Of a DNA stretch of 64,000 nt, positions 56,079 through 64,000 are shown one piece after another (within the stretch, counting starts at the first letter, position 1; each line of letters opens with the position of its first letter). Below the pieces are notes generated by a model. It did not search any database, was not told the origin of the DNA, and was given only the letters and a program-made list of their open reading frames with translations. A program made the position numbers and the translations under genes. The DNA lies in contig CAZLRF010000016.1 of assembly GCA_964561785.1 (NCBI GenBank), positions 1 through 64,000 on the forward strand. Direction: 5' to 3'. The DNA is from DATBSL01 sp964561785 (GTDB lineage: Bacteria; Acidobacteriota; Vicinamibacteria; Fen-336).

Positions 56079-57262
56079 GGATCGCGAGCGTGCCCGGCGT
56101 CTCCCCCGACCTGCTGCGCCGCGCCAGCGCACGCTTCGCGGAGCGCTTCCCCGGCCCCGCGCCCCGCCTCGCGGTCGCCCCCGGCCGGGTGAACCTGATC
56201 GGCGAGCACACGGACTACAACGACGGCTTCGTGCTCCCGATGGCGATCGGCCGGGCGGCGGTCGTCGTGTTCCGCCCGCGGGAGGACCGCGTCCTGCGCG
56301 GCCACTCGGTCGCCTTCGACGAGACGAAGCAGCTCGGGATCGACGCGCTTCGCGCCCCCGGCGGGAACGACTGGCTCTCCTACGTCGCGGGCGTCGTCTG
56401 GGCCTTCGCCTCGGAAGGCCTGCGCGTGAGAGGGCTCGACGTGGTGGTCGACGGCGACGTTCCGATCGGGGCCGGCCTGTCCTCGTCCGCCGCGCTCGAG
56501 ATGGCGACGGCGAGGGCCCTGTGCGCCGCCACCGGGGAGGCCTTCGACCCCGTCCGGATGGCGAAGCTCGCCCAGAAGGCCGAGAACCGGTACGTCGGCA
56601 TGAACTGCGGGATCATGGACCAGTTCGCCTCCGGCGTCTGCCGCGCGGGGCACGCGCTGCTCCTCGACTGCCGCTCGCTCGAGACGCGGCCGGTGCCGGT
56701 GCCCGAGGGGGCCGCGGTCGTCGTGATGGACACGGGGGCGCGCCGGGCGCTCGCGGGCAGCGCCTACAACGACCGGCGGGCCGCGTGCGAGCGGGTCGTG
56801 GCCGAGATCGCGAAGACCGCCCCCGGGACGCGTGCCCTGCGCGACGTGACCGAGGCCGATCTCGAGGCGGCGAGGCCCCGGCTGGATCCCACCGACTGGA
56901 AGCGCGCGCGCCACGTGGTGCCCGAGAACCGCCGCCCGGTCGAGATGGCGGAGGCGCTGGCCTCGGGCGACCTCGCCCGGGCGGGTCGGCTGATGAACGA
57001 CTCGCACGCCAGCCTGCGCGACCTGTACGAGGTCTCCTGCGAGGAGCTCGACCTCGTGACCGCGATCGCCCGCGAGCAGCCGTCGTGCTTCGGGGCGCGG
57101 ATGACCGGGGCCGGCTTCGGCGGCTGCGCGGTGGCCCTCGTCCGGGAGGACGCGACGGCGGAGTTCTGCCGGACGGTTCTCTCCGCCTACCGGGCGCAGG
57201 TCGACCTGCCGGCCGCGCTCTACCCCTGCCGGCCGGAGGCAGGGGCGCGGCTCGTCGAGTAG
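56075..57262 (+). CDS. galK: Galactokinase
   Basis: A 395-residue GHMP kinase phosphorylating galactose. APGRVNLIGEHTDYNDGFVLPMAI is the galactokinase signature, VPIGAGLSSSAALEMATA the ATP loop, GMNCGIMDQFAS holds the catalytic aspartate region, and RMTGAGFGGCAVAL the third GHMP motif. ATGA overlap with galT shows translational coupling. No galE or galactose transporter is visible in the window. Confidence 0.96.
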   Translation: MRIASVPGVSPDLLRRASARFAERFPGPAPRLAVAPGRVNLIGEHTDYNDGFVLPMAIGRAAVVVFRPREDRVLRGHSVAFDETKQLGIDALRAPGGNDWLSYVAGVVWAFASEGLRVRGLDVVVDGDVPIGAGLSSSAALEMATARALCAATGEAFDPVRMAKLAQKAENRYVGMNCGIMDQFASGVCRAGHALLLDCRSLETRPVPVPEGAAVVVMDTGARRALAGSAYNDRRAACERVVAEIAKTAPGTRALRDVTEADLEAARPRLDPTDWKRARHVVPENRRPVEMAEALASGDLARAGRLMNDSHASLRDLYEVSCEELDLVTAIAREQPSCFGARMTGAGFGGCAVALVREDATAEFCRTVLSAYRAQVDLPAALYPCRPEAGARLVE

Positions 57263-57342
57263 GCGCATTCGCGGTAGACTCTCGGCATCCGGAAACCCGA
57301 CAACTGCCTGGGCCCCGCCCCTGCGGGGCATGGAGGTGTTTC

Positions 57343-57900
57343 ATGGTGCCGCTCGTCGACCTGTGGCTGCCGATCGTCGTCGCGACCGTGCTGGTGTTCG
57401 TGGCGAGCAACATCGTCTGGACGGTGCTCCCCTTCCACAAGGGGGACACACGCCGTCTGCCCGACGAGGCCGCGACCCTCGAGGTGCTCGCGAAGCAGGG
57501 CCTGCGACCCGGCCAGTACAACTTCCCCTGGGCGGGGTCCATGGCCGAGATGAAGGACCCCGCGCACCTGAAGAAGCTCGAGGGACCGGTCGGCCTCCTC
57601 ACCATTCGCCCGAGCGGCCCCGTCGACATGGCGAAGCTCCTCGGCTCGTGGGCGCTCTACTGCCTGGTGATCGGCGTCTTCGTCGCGTACCTCGCCGGGC
57701 GGACGCTCGACCCCGGGGCGCACTACCTCGCCGTGTTCCGCGTCGCGGGTACGGCGGCGTTCCTGGGCTATGCGGGGGGGGCGGTCCCGGCGGCGATCTG
57801 GTGGGGCAAGCCCTGGGGCAACACCCTGCGCGAGATCGCGGACGGCCTCGTCTACGCGCTCCTCACCGCCGGCGCGTTCGGCTGGCTCTGGCCGCGGTAG
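57343..57900 (+). CDS. Conserved membrane protein of unknown function
   Basis: A 185-residue inner-membrane protein. Helix 1 (LPIVVATVLVFVASNIVWTVLPFHKGD) is followed by a soluble part of ~75 residues with GQYNFPWAGSMAEMKDP and then three helices (LGSWALYCLVIGVFVAYLAG; AVFRVAGTAAFLGYAGGAVPAAIWWGKPWGNTLREIADGLVYALLTAGAFGWLWP). Proteins with this layout are conserved in several phyla but unnamed to my knowledge. GGAGGTGTTTC precedes the ATG. Confidence 0.7.
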   Translation: MVPLVDLWLPIVVATVLVFVASNIVWTVLPFHKGDTRRLPDEAATLEVLAKQGLRPGQYNFPWAGSMAEMKDPAHLKKLEGPVGLLTIRPSGPVDMAKLLGSWALYCLVIGVFVAYLAGRTLDPGAHYLAVFRVAGTAAFLGYAGGAVPAAIWWGKPWGNTLREIADGLVYALLTAGAFGWLWPR

Positions 57901-58021
57901 AGCCGGGCGGATCCACCGGCAGGCGCCCTTCGCGCGCGCGAGGGGAAGAAGCGCCGAAGGCGCGATCTCACCCGGGGCGGGCTGATAGAATCTCGCGCTT
58001 GCCCCGGGGAGGGGGCCCTGT

Positions 58022-59401
58022 CTGCTGGCGCGCGGCATACGTAGCTACCACCGTCCCACCCGTCTCGAGGAGGCGCAGGAGCTCGCCGCCCAGGGCGCGG
58101 CCGCGCTCGGGGGCGGCACGCGCCTCTTCGCCTCGGAAGCGAGCGTGCCCAACGTGCTCGACCTCGTCGGGCTCAACTTGAGCGGCCTCGAGGTCGACGA
58201 CGAGGACCTGCTCGTCGGCGCGACCACACCGCTCCAGGACGTGGTGGACGCGCCCGTCGCCTGGTCGGCCACGGCGGGGCTCCTGCCCCTCGCCTGCCGC
58301 AACGCAGTGCCCTCGCGCCTGCTGCGGAACATGGCGACCCTCGGCGGAGAGGCGGTCTGTGACGACCCCGACTCGGAGCTGGCCGCGGCGCTCCTTGCGC
58401 TGAACGCGGTCTTCCTCGTGGCCCACCCCGAGGAGCCTCGCGAGAGCCCGGCCCTGCGCTTCCTGCGCAACCCCTCGGCCGACCTCCGCGGCGGGGGGGT
58501 CCTCACCCAGGTCCTCGTGCCGGGCGCTCCGGACGGGGCCGCCCTCGAGCGGCTGGCCGTGCTGCCGTCGGCACCGCCCCTGCTCTCGGTCGCGGTGACG
58601 GCGACGTTCTCCGGCGGCAAGCTCGCCCGGGTCCGCCTCGCACTGACCGGCCTCGCGACGCCTGCGTCCCGGGTCATCGAGGCGGAGGCCCAGCTCGAGC
58701 GCACCGCGGGCGAGGACGACGTGCTCGAGCGGGCCGCCGACCTCGCGTGCGCCCACGCCCCCTTCCGCGAGGACGCCTGGGCCTCCGCGGCCCACCGTCG
58801 CCGGGCGGCGCGCCCGCTGCTTCTGCGGGCGCTGCGGGCGGCCATCCAGAGGGGCCGGTCGCGGGAGGCGCCGGCCCTGCCCACGAGCCGCGCCACGGCG
58901 CCCCGCCGCGCCCCGGCGCCCATGCCGTACTTCACCTCGGGCCGGGTGGAGCTGACCGTGAACGGCCGCGCGATGCGCGGCGAGGTCGAGGCGCGGACGA
59001 CGCTCCAGGACCTGCTGCGGGGCGCGGGCGTGTTCGGGGTGAAGGCCGGCTGCGGCTCCGGCCGGTGCGGGTCGTGCGCGGTGCTGCTCGACGGGCGGCC
59101 CGTGCTCTCCTGCCTCACGCTCTCCGTGCGCGCGCAGGGCCGCAGCGTGGTGACGGCGGAGGGCCTCGGCACCGTCGACCGGCCCCACCCCGTGCAGGCG
59201 GCCTTCGCCGAGGCCGGGGCGTCGCAGTGCGGCTTCTGCACGCCGGGGCTCGTGCTCGGGGCGCGCGCGCTGCTCGAGGCGAACCCCTCGCCCACCGAGG
59301 TGGAGGTGCGCGACGCCCTCTCCGGCCTGTGCCGGTGCAGCGGCTACGCCCGGCCGGTCGCCGCCGTGCTCGCGGCCGCCGCGGCGAGGGCAGGTCGGTG
59401 A
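58022..59401 (+). CDS. FAD - [2Fe-2S] fusion subunit of a xanthine dehydrogenase-like enzyme (reversed domain order)
   Basis: A 459-residue protein. Residues 1-295 resemble the FAD-binding subunit (YHRPTRLEEAQELAAQG, ALGGGTRLFA, NAVPSRLLRNMATLGGE). Residues 301-459 are a complete [2Fe-2S] subunit with eight cysteines (344, 349, 352, 364 and 403, 406, 437, 439; GCGSGRCGSC and CGFCTPG ... CRCSGY). In XdhA the iron-sulfur part comes first, so the order is reversed. No ATG, GTG or TTG occurs in the frame before residue 42; CTG at 58022, nine bases after GGAGG, is the best start. Confidence 0.75.
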   Translation: MLARGIRSYHRPTRLEEAQELAAQGAAALGGGTRLFASEASVPNVLDLVGLNLSGLEVDDEDLLVGATTPLQDVVDAPVAWSATAGLLPLACRNAVPSRLLRNMATLGGEAVCDDPDSELAAALLALNAVFLVAHPEEPRESPALRFLRNPSADLRGGGVLTQVLVPGAPDGAALERLAVLPSAPPLLSVAVTATFSGGKLARVRLALTGLATPASRVIEAEAQLERTAGEDDVLERAADLACAHAPFREDAWASAAHRRRAARPLLLRALRAAIQRGRSREAPALPTSRATAPRRAPAPMPYFTSGRVELTVNGRAMRGEVEARTTLQDLLRGAGVFGVKAGCGSGRCGSCAVLLDGRPVLSCLTLSVRAQGRSVVTAEGLGTVDRPHPVQAAFAEAGASQCGFCTPGLVLGARALLEANPSPTEVEVRDALSGLCRCSGYARPVAAVLAAAAARAGR

Positions 59402-61524
59402 GCCTGCGGCGCGCCACCGGGCAGGCCGCGTTCGCCGGAGACATCGCCCTGCCGGGGATGCTGCACCTCGCGGTGCGCCGCTCGCCCCTCGCCCGCTCCC
59501 GCGTCGTCCGCGTCGACGCAGGGGCGGCGCGGGCGCTTCCCGGCGTGGCGATGGTCCTGGTCCCCGGAGAGCTCGACTCCCTGCTGGGCTCCGAGCTCCG
59601 CTACGTGGGCGACCGGCTGGTCGTGGCGGCAGCCGAGGAGCCCGAGCTCGCGCGGCGCGCCGCGGACGCCGTCGAGGTCGAGCTCGAGGCGCTGTCTCCC
59701 GTCCTCGACGCCGAGGCGGCGCTCGCCGGCGGCCCGCCGGCGGCACGGGTCGTCACCGTGGAGGGGGACGTGGACGCCGCGTTCGCCGCGGCGGACCTCG
59801 TGATCGAGGGCGAGTGGTCTCTGCCCTTCTCCCCGGCGGTGGCGCTCGAGCCGCCGCTCGCGGTGACGTGGCTCGACGAGGACCAGCGGCTGGTGGTCCG
59901 GACGACGGCGGACTCGCCGTTCCGCGTGCGCGGGGCCCTCGCCGACCGCCTCTCTCTGCCGGCGGCGCGCATCCGCGTCGTGCGGCCCCACGTGGCCGGC
60001 GGATCCCTCGGGCGCCCCGGACTCGCGGTCGAGGACCTGTGCGCGCTCGTGACCCTGCGTACCGGACGCCCCGCCCGGCTCGCCCTGAGCGCGGAGGAGG
60101 AGCTGACGACGACCCCGGGTCGCCCCGCCCAGAAGGCCCGGGTCCGGCTCGGCTTGAAGGACTCCCGCCTCGCCGCCCTCGACCTGCGGCTGCTCGTCGA
60201 CCTCGGCGCAGACGGCGAGCGGGCCGGCGAGCTGCTCCGGGCGAGCGCTCGGCACGCGCTCGGCCTCTACCGCGTGCCGAGCGTGCGCTTCGAGGGCTCG
60301 GCCGTGCGCACGAACCGGCCCCCCGCGAGCGGGTCCCGCGGCGCCGACGGCGGCGCGGCTTTCGCCCTCGAGTGCGCGGTCGACCAGGCAGCGACGGCGC
60401 TCGGCGAGGAGCCCGCCGTCTTCCGTCGCCGGCACCTGCGGGCCGCGGGGGACGCGGGCCGCGAGGCGCTCCTCGCGATCGGCGAGGAGCCGGGGCAGGA
60501 CGACGCCCGGGCCGCCGCCGAGCTGCTGCAGACCCTCGAGCGCGAGAGCGGGCGTCCTCGAGAGGCGGAGGGGACAGCCGGCAGCGAAGCGGTCCGGCGG
60601 GCACGGGGCTTCGCCGTCGCGAGGCGGCTCGCCGCCGGCGGGGGACGGGTCGTGGCGGCCGCGACCCTGCGCCTGCTCGACGACGGCTCGCTGACGCTCG
60701 CCGCGGGGCCCTCGGTCGCCGGCGCCGACGAGGCCGTCCACGCGGACGCGGCCGCCCGCGTCCTCGGCGTCCCGTCCGAGCGCCTCGTGTGCGCTGCGGC
60801 GGACACCGACACGGCCCCGTTCGAGGCGGGCGAGTCCGTCTCCGCCGACTTCGCGGCGGGACGCGCCGTGGAGGAGGCGGCCCTCGCGCTGCGCGAGAGG
60901 ATCCGCGAGGCGGGCGCGGCCCTGCTCGGCGTGGCGCCCCGCGAGGCCGAGGTGGGCGGCGGGCACGTGCGAGCGGCCGGCCGTGAGGTGTCGTTCGCCG
61001 AGATCGGCGCCTCCGAGCTGCGCGAGGGCCGGCCCCTTGCGGCGACCGCGGCACCCGCGCCGTCCGCCCTTCCCCCCGTCCTGGCCGCGGCGGCGGCCGA
61101 CGTGACCGTGGACGCGGAGACGGGACTGGTGCGCGTGACCCGCCTGGGGGCGGCGGTGGTCGGCGGGCCCTTCGCCGACGCGCGTCCCGCGCTGGGGCAG
61201 GCGGAGGGCGCGCTCGCCGGCGCGCTCGAGCTCGCGCTGGCCGGCGGCCTCCCGTTCGACGCCGAGGGCCGTCCCGCCGTTCGATCGCTGCGCCGGTGGC
61301 CCCTCGTGACCGCGGGCGACGTGCCCCCCCTGGGCGTCACCTTCGTGCCGTCGGGGGACCCCGCGGCCCGCTTCGGCGCCGGGGCCATCGGCGACGCCGT
61401 CCTGCGAGCGGCCCTCGCCGCCATCGCGAACGCGGTGACGCGCGGGGCGCGGGCTCCGGTGCGGGTCCTGCCGCTCTCCCCGGGGAACGTCCTCGACGCC
61501 CTCGAGGCCGCGCGGCGCCCATGA
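59398..61524 (+). CDS. Divergent molybdopterin-subunit-like protein (XdhB/CoxL-like, degraded cofactor motifs)
   Basis: A 708-residue protein with the overall path of molybdenum hydroxylase large subunits: TGQAAFAGDIALPGMLHLAVRRSPLARSRVVRVDA, ALEPPLAVTWLD, VRTNRPPASGSRG, ALGEEPAVFRRRHL. Key sites are changed. The GGFGGK cofactor loop reads AGGSLGRP (200-207), RGFGAPQ reads RGADGGA (314-320), and the active-site GVGEP reads AIGDA with Asp666 in place of Glu. It is also shorter than the usual 750-800 residues. Either a catalytically altered enzyme or a decaying one. GTGA overlap with the FAD/FeS gene shows they are made together. Confidence 0.72.
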   Translation: MSLRRATGQAAFAGDIALPGMLHLAVRRSPLARSRVVRVDAGAARALPGVAMVLVPGELDSLLGSELRYVGDRLVVAAAEEPELARRAADAVEVELEALSPVLDAEAALAGGPPAARVVTVEGDVDAAFAAADLVIEGEWSLPFSPAVALEPPLAVTWLDEDQRLVVRTTADSPFRVRGALADRLSLPAARIRVVRPHVAGGSLGRPGLAVEDLCALVTLRTGRPARLALSAEEELTTTPGRPAQKARVRLGLKDSRLAALDLRLLVDLGADGERAGELLRASARHALGLYRVPSVRFEGSAVRTNRPPASGSRGADGGAAFALECAVDQAATALGEEPAVFRRRHLRAAGDAGREALLAIGEEPGQDDARAAAELLQTLERESGRPREAEGTAGSEAVRRARGFAVARRLAAGGGRVVAAATLRLLDDGSLTLAAGPSVAGADEAVHADAAARVLGVPSERLVCAAADTDTAPFEAGESVSADFAAGRAVEEAALALRERIREAGAALLGVAPREAEVGGGHVRAAGREVSFAEIGASELREGRPLAATAAPAPSALPPVLAAAAADVTVDAETGLVRVTRLGAAVVGGPFADARPALGQAEGALAGALELALAGGLPFDAEGRPAVRSLRRWPLVTAGDVPPLGVTFVPSGDPAARFGAGAIGDAVLRAALAAIANAVTRGARAPVRVLPLSPGNVLDALEAARRP

Positions 61525-63260
61525 GCCGGCACGAGTCGGGCCCTCAGTCCCCCTGGCCGCGCCCGGCGACCGCCCTGCGCGAGACCCTCGCCGAGGGCTA
61601 CGACCCGCTCGCCCTGCGCCGCGACCTCCTCGCGGGCGCGGTCGTCGGCGTCGTGGCGCTCCCCCTCTCCATGGCTCTGGCCATCGCCTCCGGGGTGCCG
61701 CCGGCCCACGGCCTCTACACCGCGATCGTGGCCGGGAGCGTCATCGCGCTGCTCGGCGGCTCGCGCGTGCAGGTCTCCGGCCCGACCGCGGCGTTCGTGG
61801 TGATCCTCGCCCCGATCGCCCACCGCTTCGGGGTGGGCGGCCTGCTTCTCGCGACGCTCATGGCCGGGGCGCTCCTCTTCGGGATGGGCGTCCTGCGGCT
61901 CGGCCGCTTCATCGAGTTCGTGCCGCACCCGGTGACCACGGGCTTCACCGCCGGCATCGCGGTGGTGATCGCCACGCTCCAGGTCAAGGACTTCCTCGGC
62001 CTCGAGGTGAAGGCCATGCCGGAGCACTTCGTCGAGCGCGTGCAGGCGCTCGCGGCCGCCCTGCCCACGACGCACGCGCCCGACGTCGTGGTCGGCGCCC
62101 TGACCCTCGCCGTCCTCGTCCTCTGGCCCCGCGTGACCCGCAAGGTGCCCGCTCCGCTCGTCGCGCTGGTCGCGGGGGCGGTGGCCGCGGCGCTGCTCAC
62201 CCGCTTCGGCCCCGGGTGGAGCGCGGCCACCATCGCGAGCCGCTTCACCTACCGCGTCCGGGGCGTCCTCGGCCACGGCATCCCGCCCCTGCCCCCGCTC
62301 CCCGTCCTCCCGTGGAGCCTGCCGGGGCCGGGCGGCAAGCCCCTCGTGCTGTCGTTCGCCCTCGTCCGCGACCTGCTCCCCTCGGCCTTCGCGATCGCGG
62401 TCCTCGGCGCGATCGAGTCGCTGCTCTCCGCAGTCGTGGCCGACGGCATGACCGGCCGCAAGCACGACCCCGACGCCGAGCTGATGGCCCAGGGCACCGG
62501 CAACCTCGTCGCCCCGTTCTTCGGCGGCTTCGCCGCGACCGGTGCGATCGCGCGCACCGCCACGAACGTGCGCTCGGGCGCCGTCTCGCCGTTCGCCGCC
62601 CTCACCCACGCCCTCGTCGTCCTCGCCGCGGTCCTCCTCTTCGCACCCCTGCTCGGCCGCCTGCCCATGGCCTCGCTCGCGGCGCTGCTCCTCTTCGTCG
62701 CCTGGAACATGAGCGAGCTCGACCACTTCGCCCACGTGGTCAAGGTCGCCCCCCGCTCGGACGTGGCGGTGCTCCTCGCCTGCTTCCTGCTCACCGTCCT
62801 GTTCGACATGGTGGTGGCGGTGTCGGTCGGGGTGGTGATGGCGGCGCTGCTCTTCATGAAGCGCATGGCCGAGGTCTCCGAGGTGCGGCTCGTCGACCAG
62901 CACCCGATCACGCTCGAGCGTCCCCTGCCGAAGGGCGTCGTCGTCTACGAGATCGCGGGGCCGCTGTTCTTCGGCGCGGCGCAGAAGGCGATGGCGGCGC
63001 TCGAGGAGGTGGACAAGGGCGTGCGCGTGGTGCTGCTCGACCTGCGCTCGGTCCCCGCCCTCGACGCGACCGGCCTCGTGGGGCTCGAGTCGGCCTTCGA
63101 GCGCCTGAGCCGCGCGGGGGTCCTGGTGGTGATCGGCGGCGTCCAGCCCCAGCCGCTGCGCGCCATGGCGCAGGCGGGCTGGAGCGGGCGGCGCGGGCGC
63201 GTCGCCGTCTACGGCTCGTTCGAGAGGGCGGTCGAGGAAGTCCGGCGCGCCTTCGAGTAG
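61521..63260 (+). CDS. SulP family anion transporter with STAS domain
   Basis: A 579-residue transporter. The membrane part (~residues 30-430, ten or more helices) has LPLSMALAIASGVPPAHGLYTAIVAG, SRVQVSGPTAAFVVIL and the SulP pattern VLGAIESLLSAVVADGMTGRKHDPDAELMAQGTGNLVAPFFGG. A C-terminal STAS domain follows (YEIAGPLFFGAAQKAM ... VLLDLRSVPALDATGL). Substrates of the family are sulfate, bicarbonate or dicarboxylates. The ATG overlaps the stop of the molybdopterin-like gene (ATGA), an unexpected operon link. Confidence 0.92.
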   Translation: MSRHESGPQSPWPRPATALRETLAEGYDPLALRRDLLAGAVVGVVALPLSMALAIASGVPPAHGLYTAIVAGSVIALLGGSRVQVSGPTAAFVVILAPIAHRFGVGGLLLATLMAGALLFGMGVLRLGRFIEFVPHPVTTGFTAGIAVVIATLQVKDFLGLEVKAMPEHFVERVQALAAALPTTHAPDVVVGALTLAVLVLWPRVTRKVPAPLVALVAGAVAAALLTRFGPGWSAATIASRFTYRVRGVLGHGIPPLPPLPVLPWSLPGPGGKPLVLSFALVRDLLPSAFAIAVLGAIESLLSAVVADGMTGRKHDPDAELMAQGTGNLVAPFFGGFAATGAIARTATNVRSGAVSPFAALTHALVVLAAVLLFAPLLGRLPMASLAALLLFVAWNMSELDHFAHVVKVAPRSDVAVLLACFLLTVLFDMVVAVSVGVVMAALLFMKRMAEVSEVRLVDQHPITLERPLPKGVVVYEIAGPLFFGAAQKAMAALEEVDKGVRVVLLDLRSVPALDATGLVGLESAFERLSRAGVLVVIGGVQPQPLRAMAQAGWSGRRGRVAVYGSFERAVEEVRRAFE

Positions 63261-63308
63261 GCTCCCCGGGGCGCCGCCCGAAAGCCTGGCGCCGGGACGG
63301 GAGGGAGC

Positions 63309-64000
63309 ATGAAGCGCAGAGAGGCCGTTCGACTGATCCCCGGCCTGGCCACCGGTCTCGTCGCTCCGCGGCTGGTCCCGCCGGCTTCCGGCGATCCGCG
63401 CCCGGGTGAGACGCCGGGGCGTCCGGGAGCGGAGACCGACGTGCCGCCGCCGGCCGACCTGTCGTGGTGGCGGGAGGCCCGCTTCGGGATGTTCGTCCAT
63501 TGGGGCCCGGTCAGCCTGCGCGGCACCGAGATCGGCTGGTCGCGGGGCGACGCCGTCCCCGTCGAGGAGTACGACGCCCTCTACCGGCGCTTCGACCCGC
63601 ACGAGTTCGACGCGCGGGCCTGGGCACGCCTCGCCCGCGACGCGGGGATGGGCTACCTGGTGCTCACCACGAAGCACCACGACGGGTTCTGCCTCTGGCC
63701 GAGCGCGCTCACCGACTACGACATCGCAGGGACGCCGTTCGGCCGCGACGTCGTCCGTGAGCTGGCCGACGCCTGCCGGGCCGAGGGCGTCGTCTTCTGC
63801 GCCTACCACTCGATCTGCGACTGGCGCCACCCCGACTACCCGCTCGGGAGCCCCGGGGGCAAGACCCGCAAGGCGAACCCGGACATGAAGCGCTACGTCG
63901 CCTACCTGAAGGGCCAGCTCGCCGAGCTGCTCTTGGGCTACGGCCCGCTGGGGATCCTCTGGTTCGACGGGGAGTGGGAAGAGCCGTGGACGGAGGCGCT
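63309..64000 (+). CDS. Alpha-L-fucosidase (GH29), N-terminal part
   Basis: The first 230 residues of an exported glycoside hydrolase, cut by the window end. The N-terminus KRREAVRLIPGLATGLVAP looks like a twin-arginine signal. Then WWREARFGMFVHWGPVSL, YLVLTTKHHDGFCLWPS, FCAYHSICDWRHPDYP and GILWFDGEWEE follow; the last contains the GH29 nucleophile aspartate. It removes fucose from glycans. ATG at 63309 with GGGAGGGA upstream. Confidence 0.92.
   Translation, partial: MKRREAVRLIPGLATGLVAPRLVPPASGDPRPGETPGRPGAETDVPPPADLSWWREARFGMFVHWGPVSLRGTEIGWSRGDAVPVEEYDALYRRFDPHEFDARAWARLARDAGMGYLVLTTKHHDGFCLWPSALTDYDIAGTPFGRDVVRELADACRAEGVVFCAYHSICDWRHPDYPLGSPGGKTRKANPDMKRYVAYLKGQLAELLLGYGPLGILWFDGEWEEPWTEA

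Overview
The window is a very GC-rich (roughly 70 % G+C by eye), gene-dense bacterial scaffold with little non-coding DNA, many 4-base ATGA/GTGA gene overlaps and frequent GTG starts. Three runs of exactly 100 N (2153-2252, 4784-4883, 33929-34028) mark contig joins, so this is probably a metagenome-assembled or draft genome. The gene mix points to a Gram-negative, respiring, menaquinone- or ubiquinone-using bacterium: outer-membrane TolC/RND efflux, lipoprotein multiheme cytochromes c, a Rieske/cytochrome b6 complex, PPi-type phosphofructokinase and class I aldolase. Acidobacteriota or a deltaproteobacterial/myxococcal relative fits best, but taxonomy is inference and no rRNA is present. No rRNA, tRNA, CRISPR array, integrase or full insertion sequence was seen.

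Layout. 1-8.1 kb: end of a membrane protein, a decayed Fis-type helix-turn-helix, aquaporin Z, a PafA-like phosphatase broken by a gap, DUF4920, DUF808, OsmC and an ABC exporter. 6.6-8.8 kb: a ferredoxin-AlkB fusion under a TetR regulator whose start codon lies inside a nested palindrome. 8.9-14.1 kb: a six-gene operon encoding 12-heme, 8-heme and 4-heme cytochromes c around a Rieske protein, a b6-type cytochrome b and a subunit-IV-like protein. This is the most striking system here: a quinol oxidising complex with 24 predicted c hemes. 14-21 kb: a GT-C-like membrane protein, a cytidylate-kinase-like protein, a DsbA-like lipoprotein, SpeA and nitronate monooxygenase, with a mobile REP-like palindrome between the last two. 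21.2-27.9 kb: an ArsR-controlled seven-gene efflux operon (arsR-tolC-MFP-RND-YgaP-like-PG0541-zinc ribbon) with a near-consensus promoter.

28-48 kb: an orphan transhydrogenase alpha subunit, SirB1-like protein, FbaB aldolase, a YkgJ-type cysteine cluster protein, a large FHA-TIG protein (its gap is an assembly artefact), YbaK, UspA and Kbl. Then follow a MacA/MacB-like exporter lacking its ATPase, a ClC channel, a sulfur-trafficking trio (DsrE2-like, rhodanese-MBL, TusA), PPi-phosphofructokinase and a CDF metal exporter. 48-57.3 kb: FmdB-type proteins, UbiX, a long minus-strand cluster including NfeD/SPFH, and galT-galK. 57.3-64 kb: a membrane protein, a divergent xanthine-dehydrogenase-like pair with reversed domain order and degraded cofactor motifs, a SulP transporter translationally coupled to it, and the start of an alpha-L-fucosidase.

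A short element (TCTC-GAAGGCC-N5-GAAGGCCGG) recurs three times just after genes, each time next to a hairpin at the stop codon; it looks like a conserved 3'-end module of this genome.
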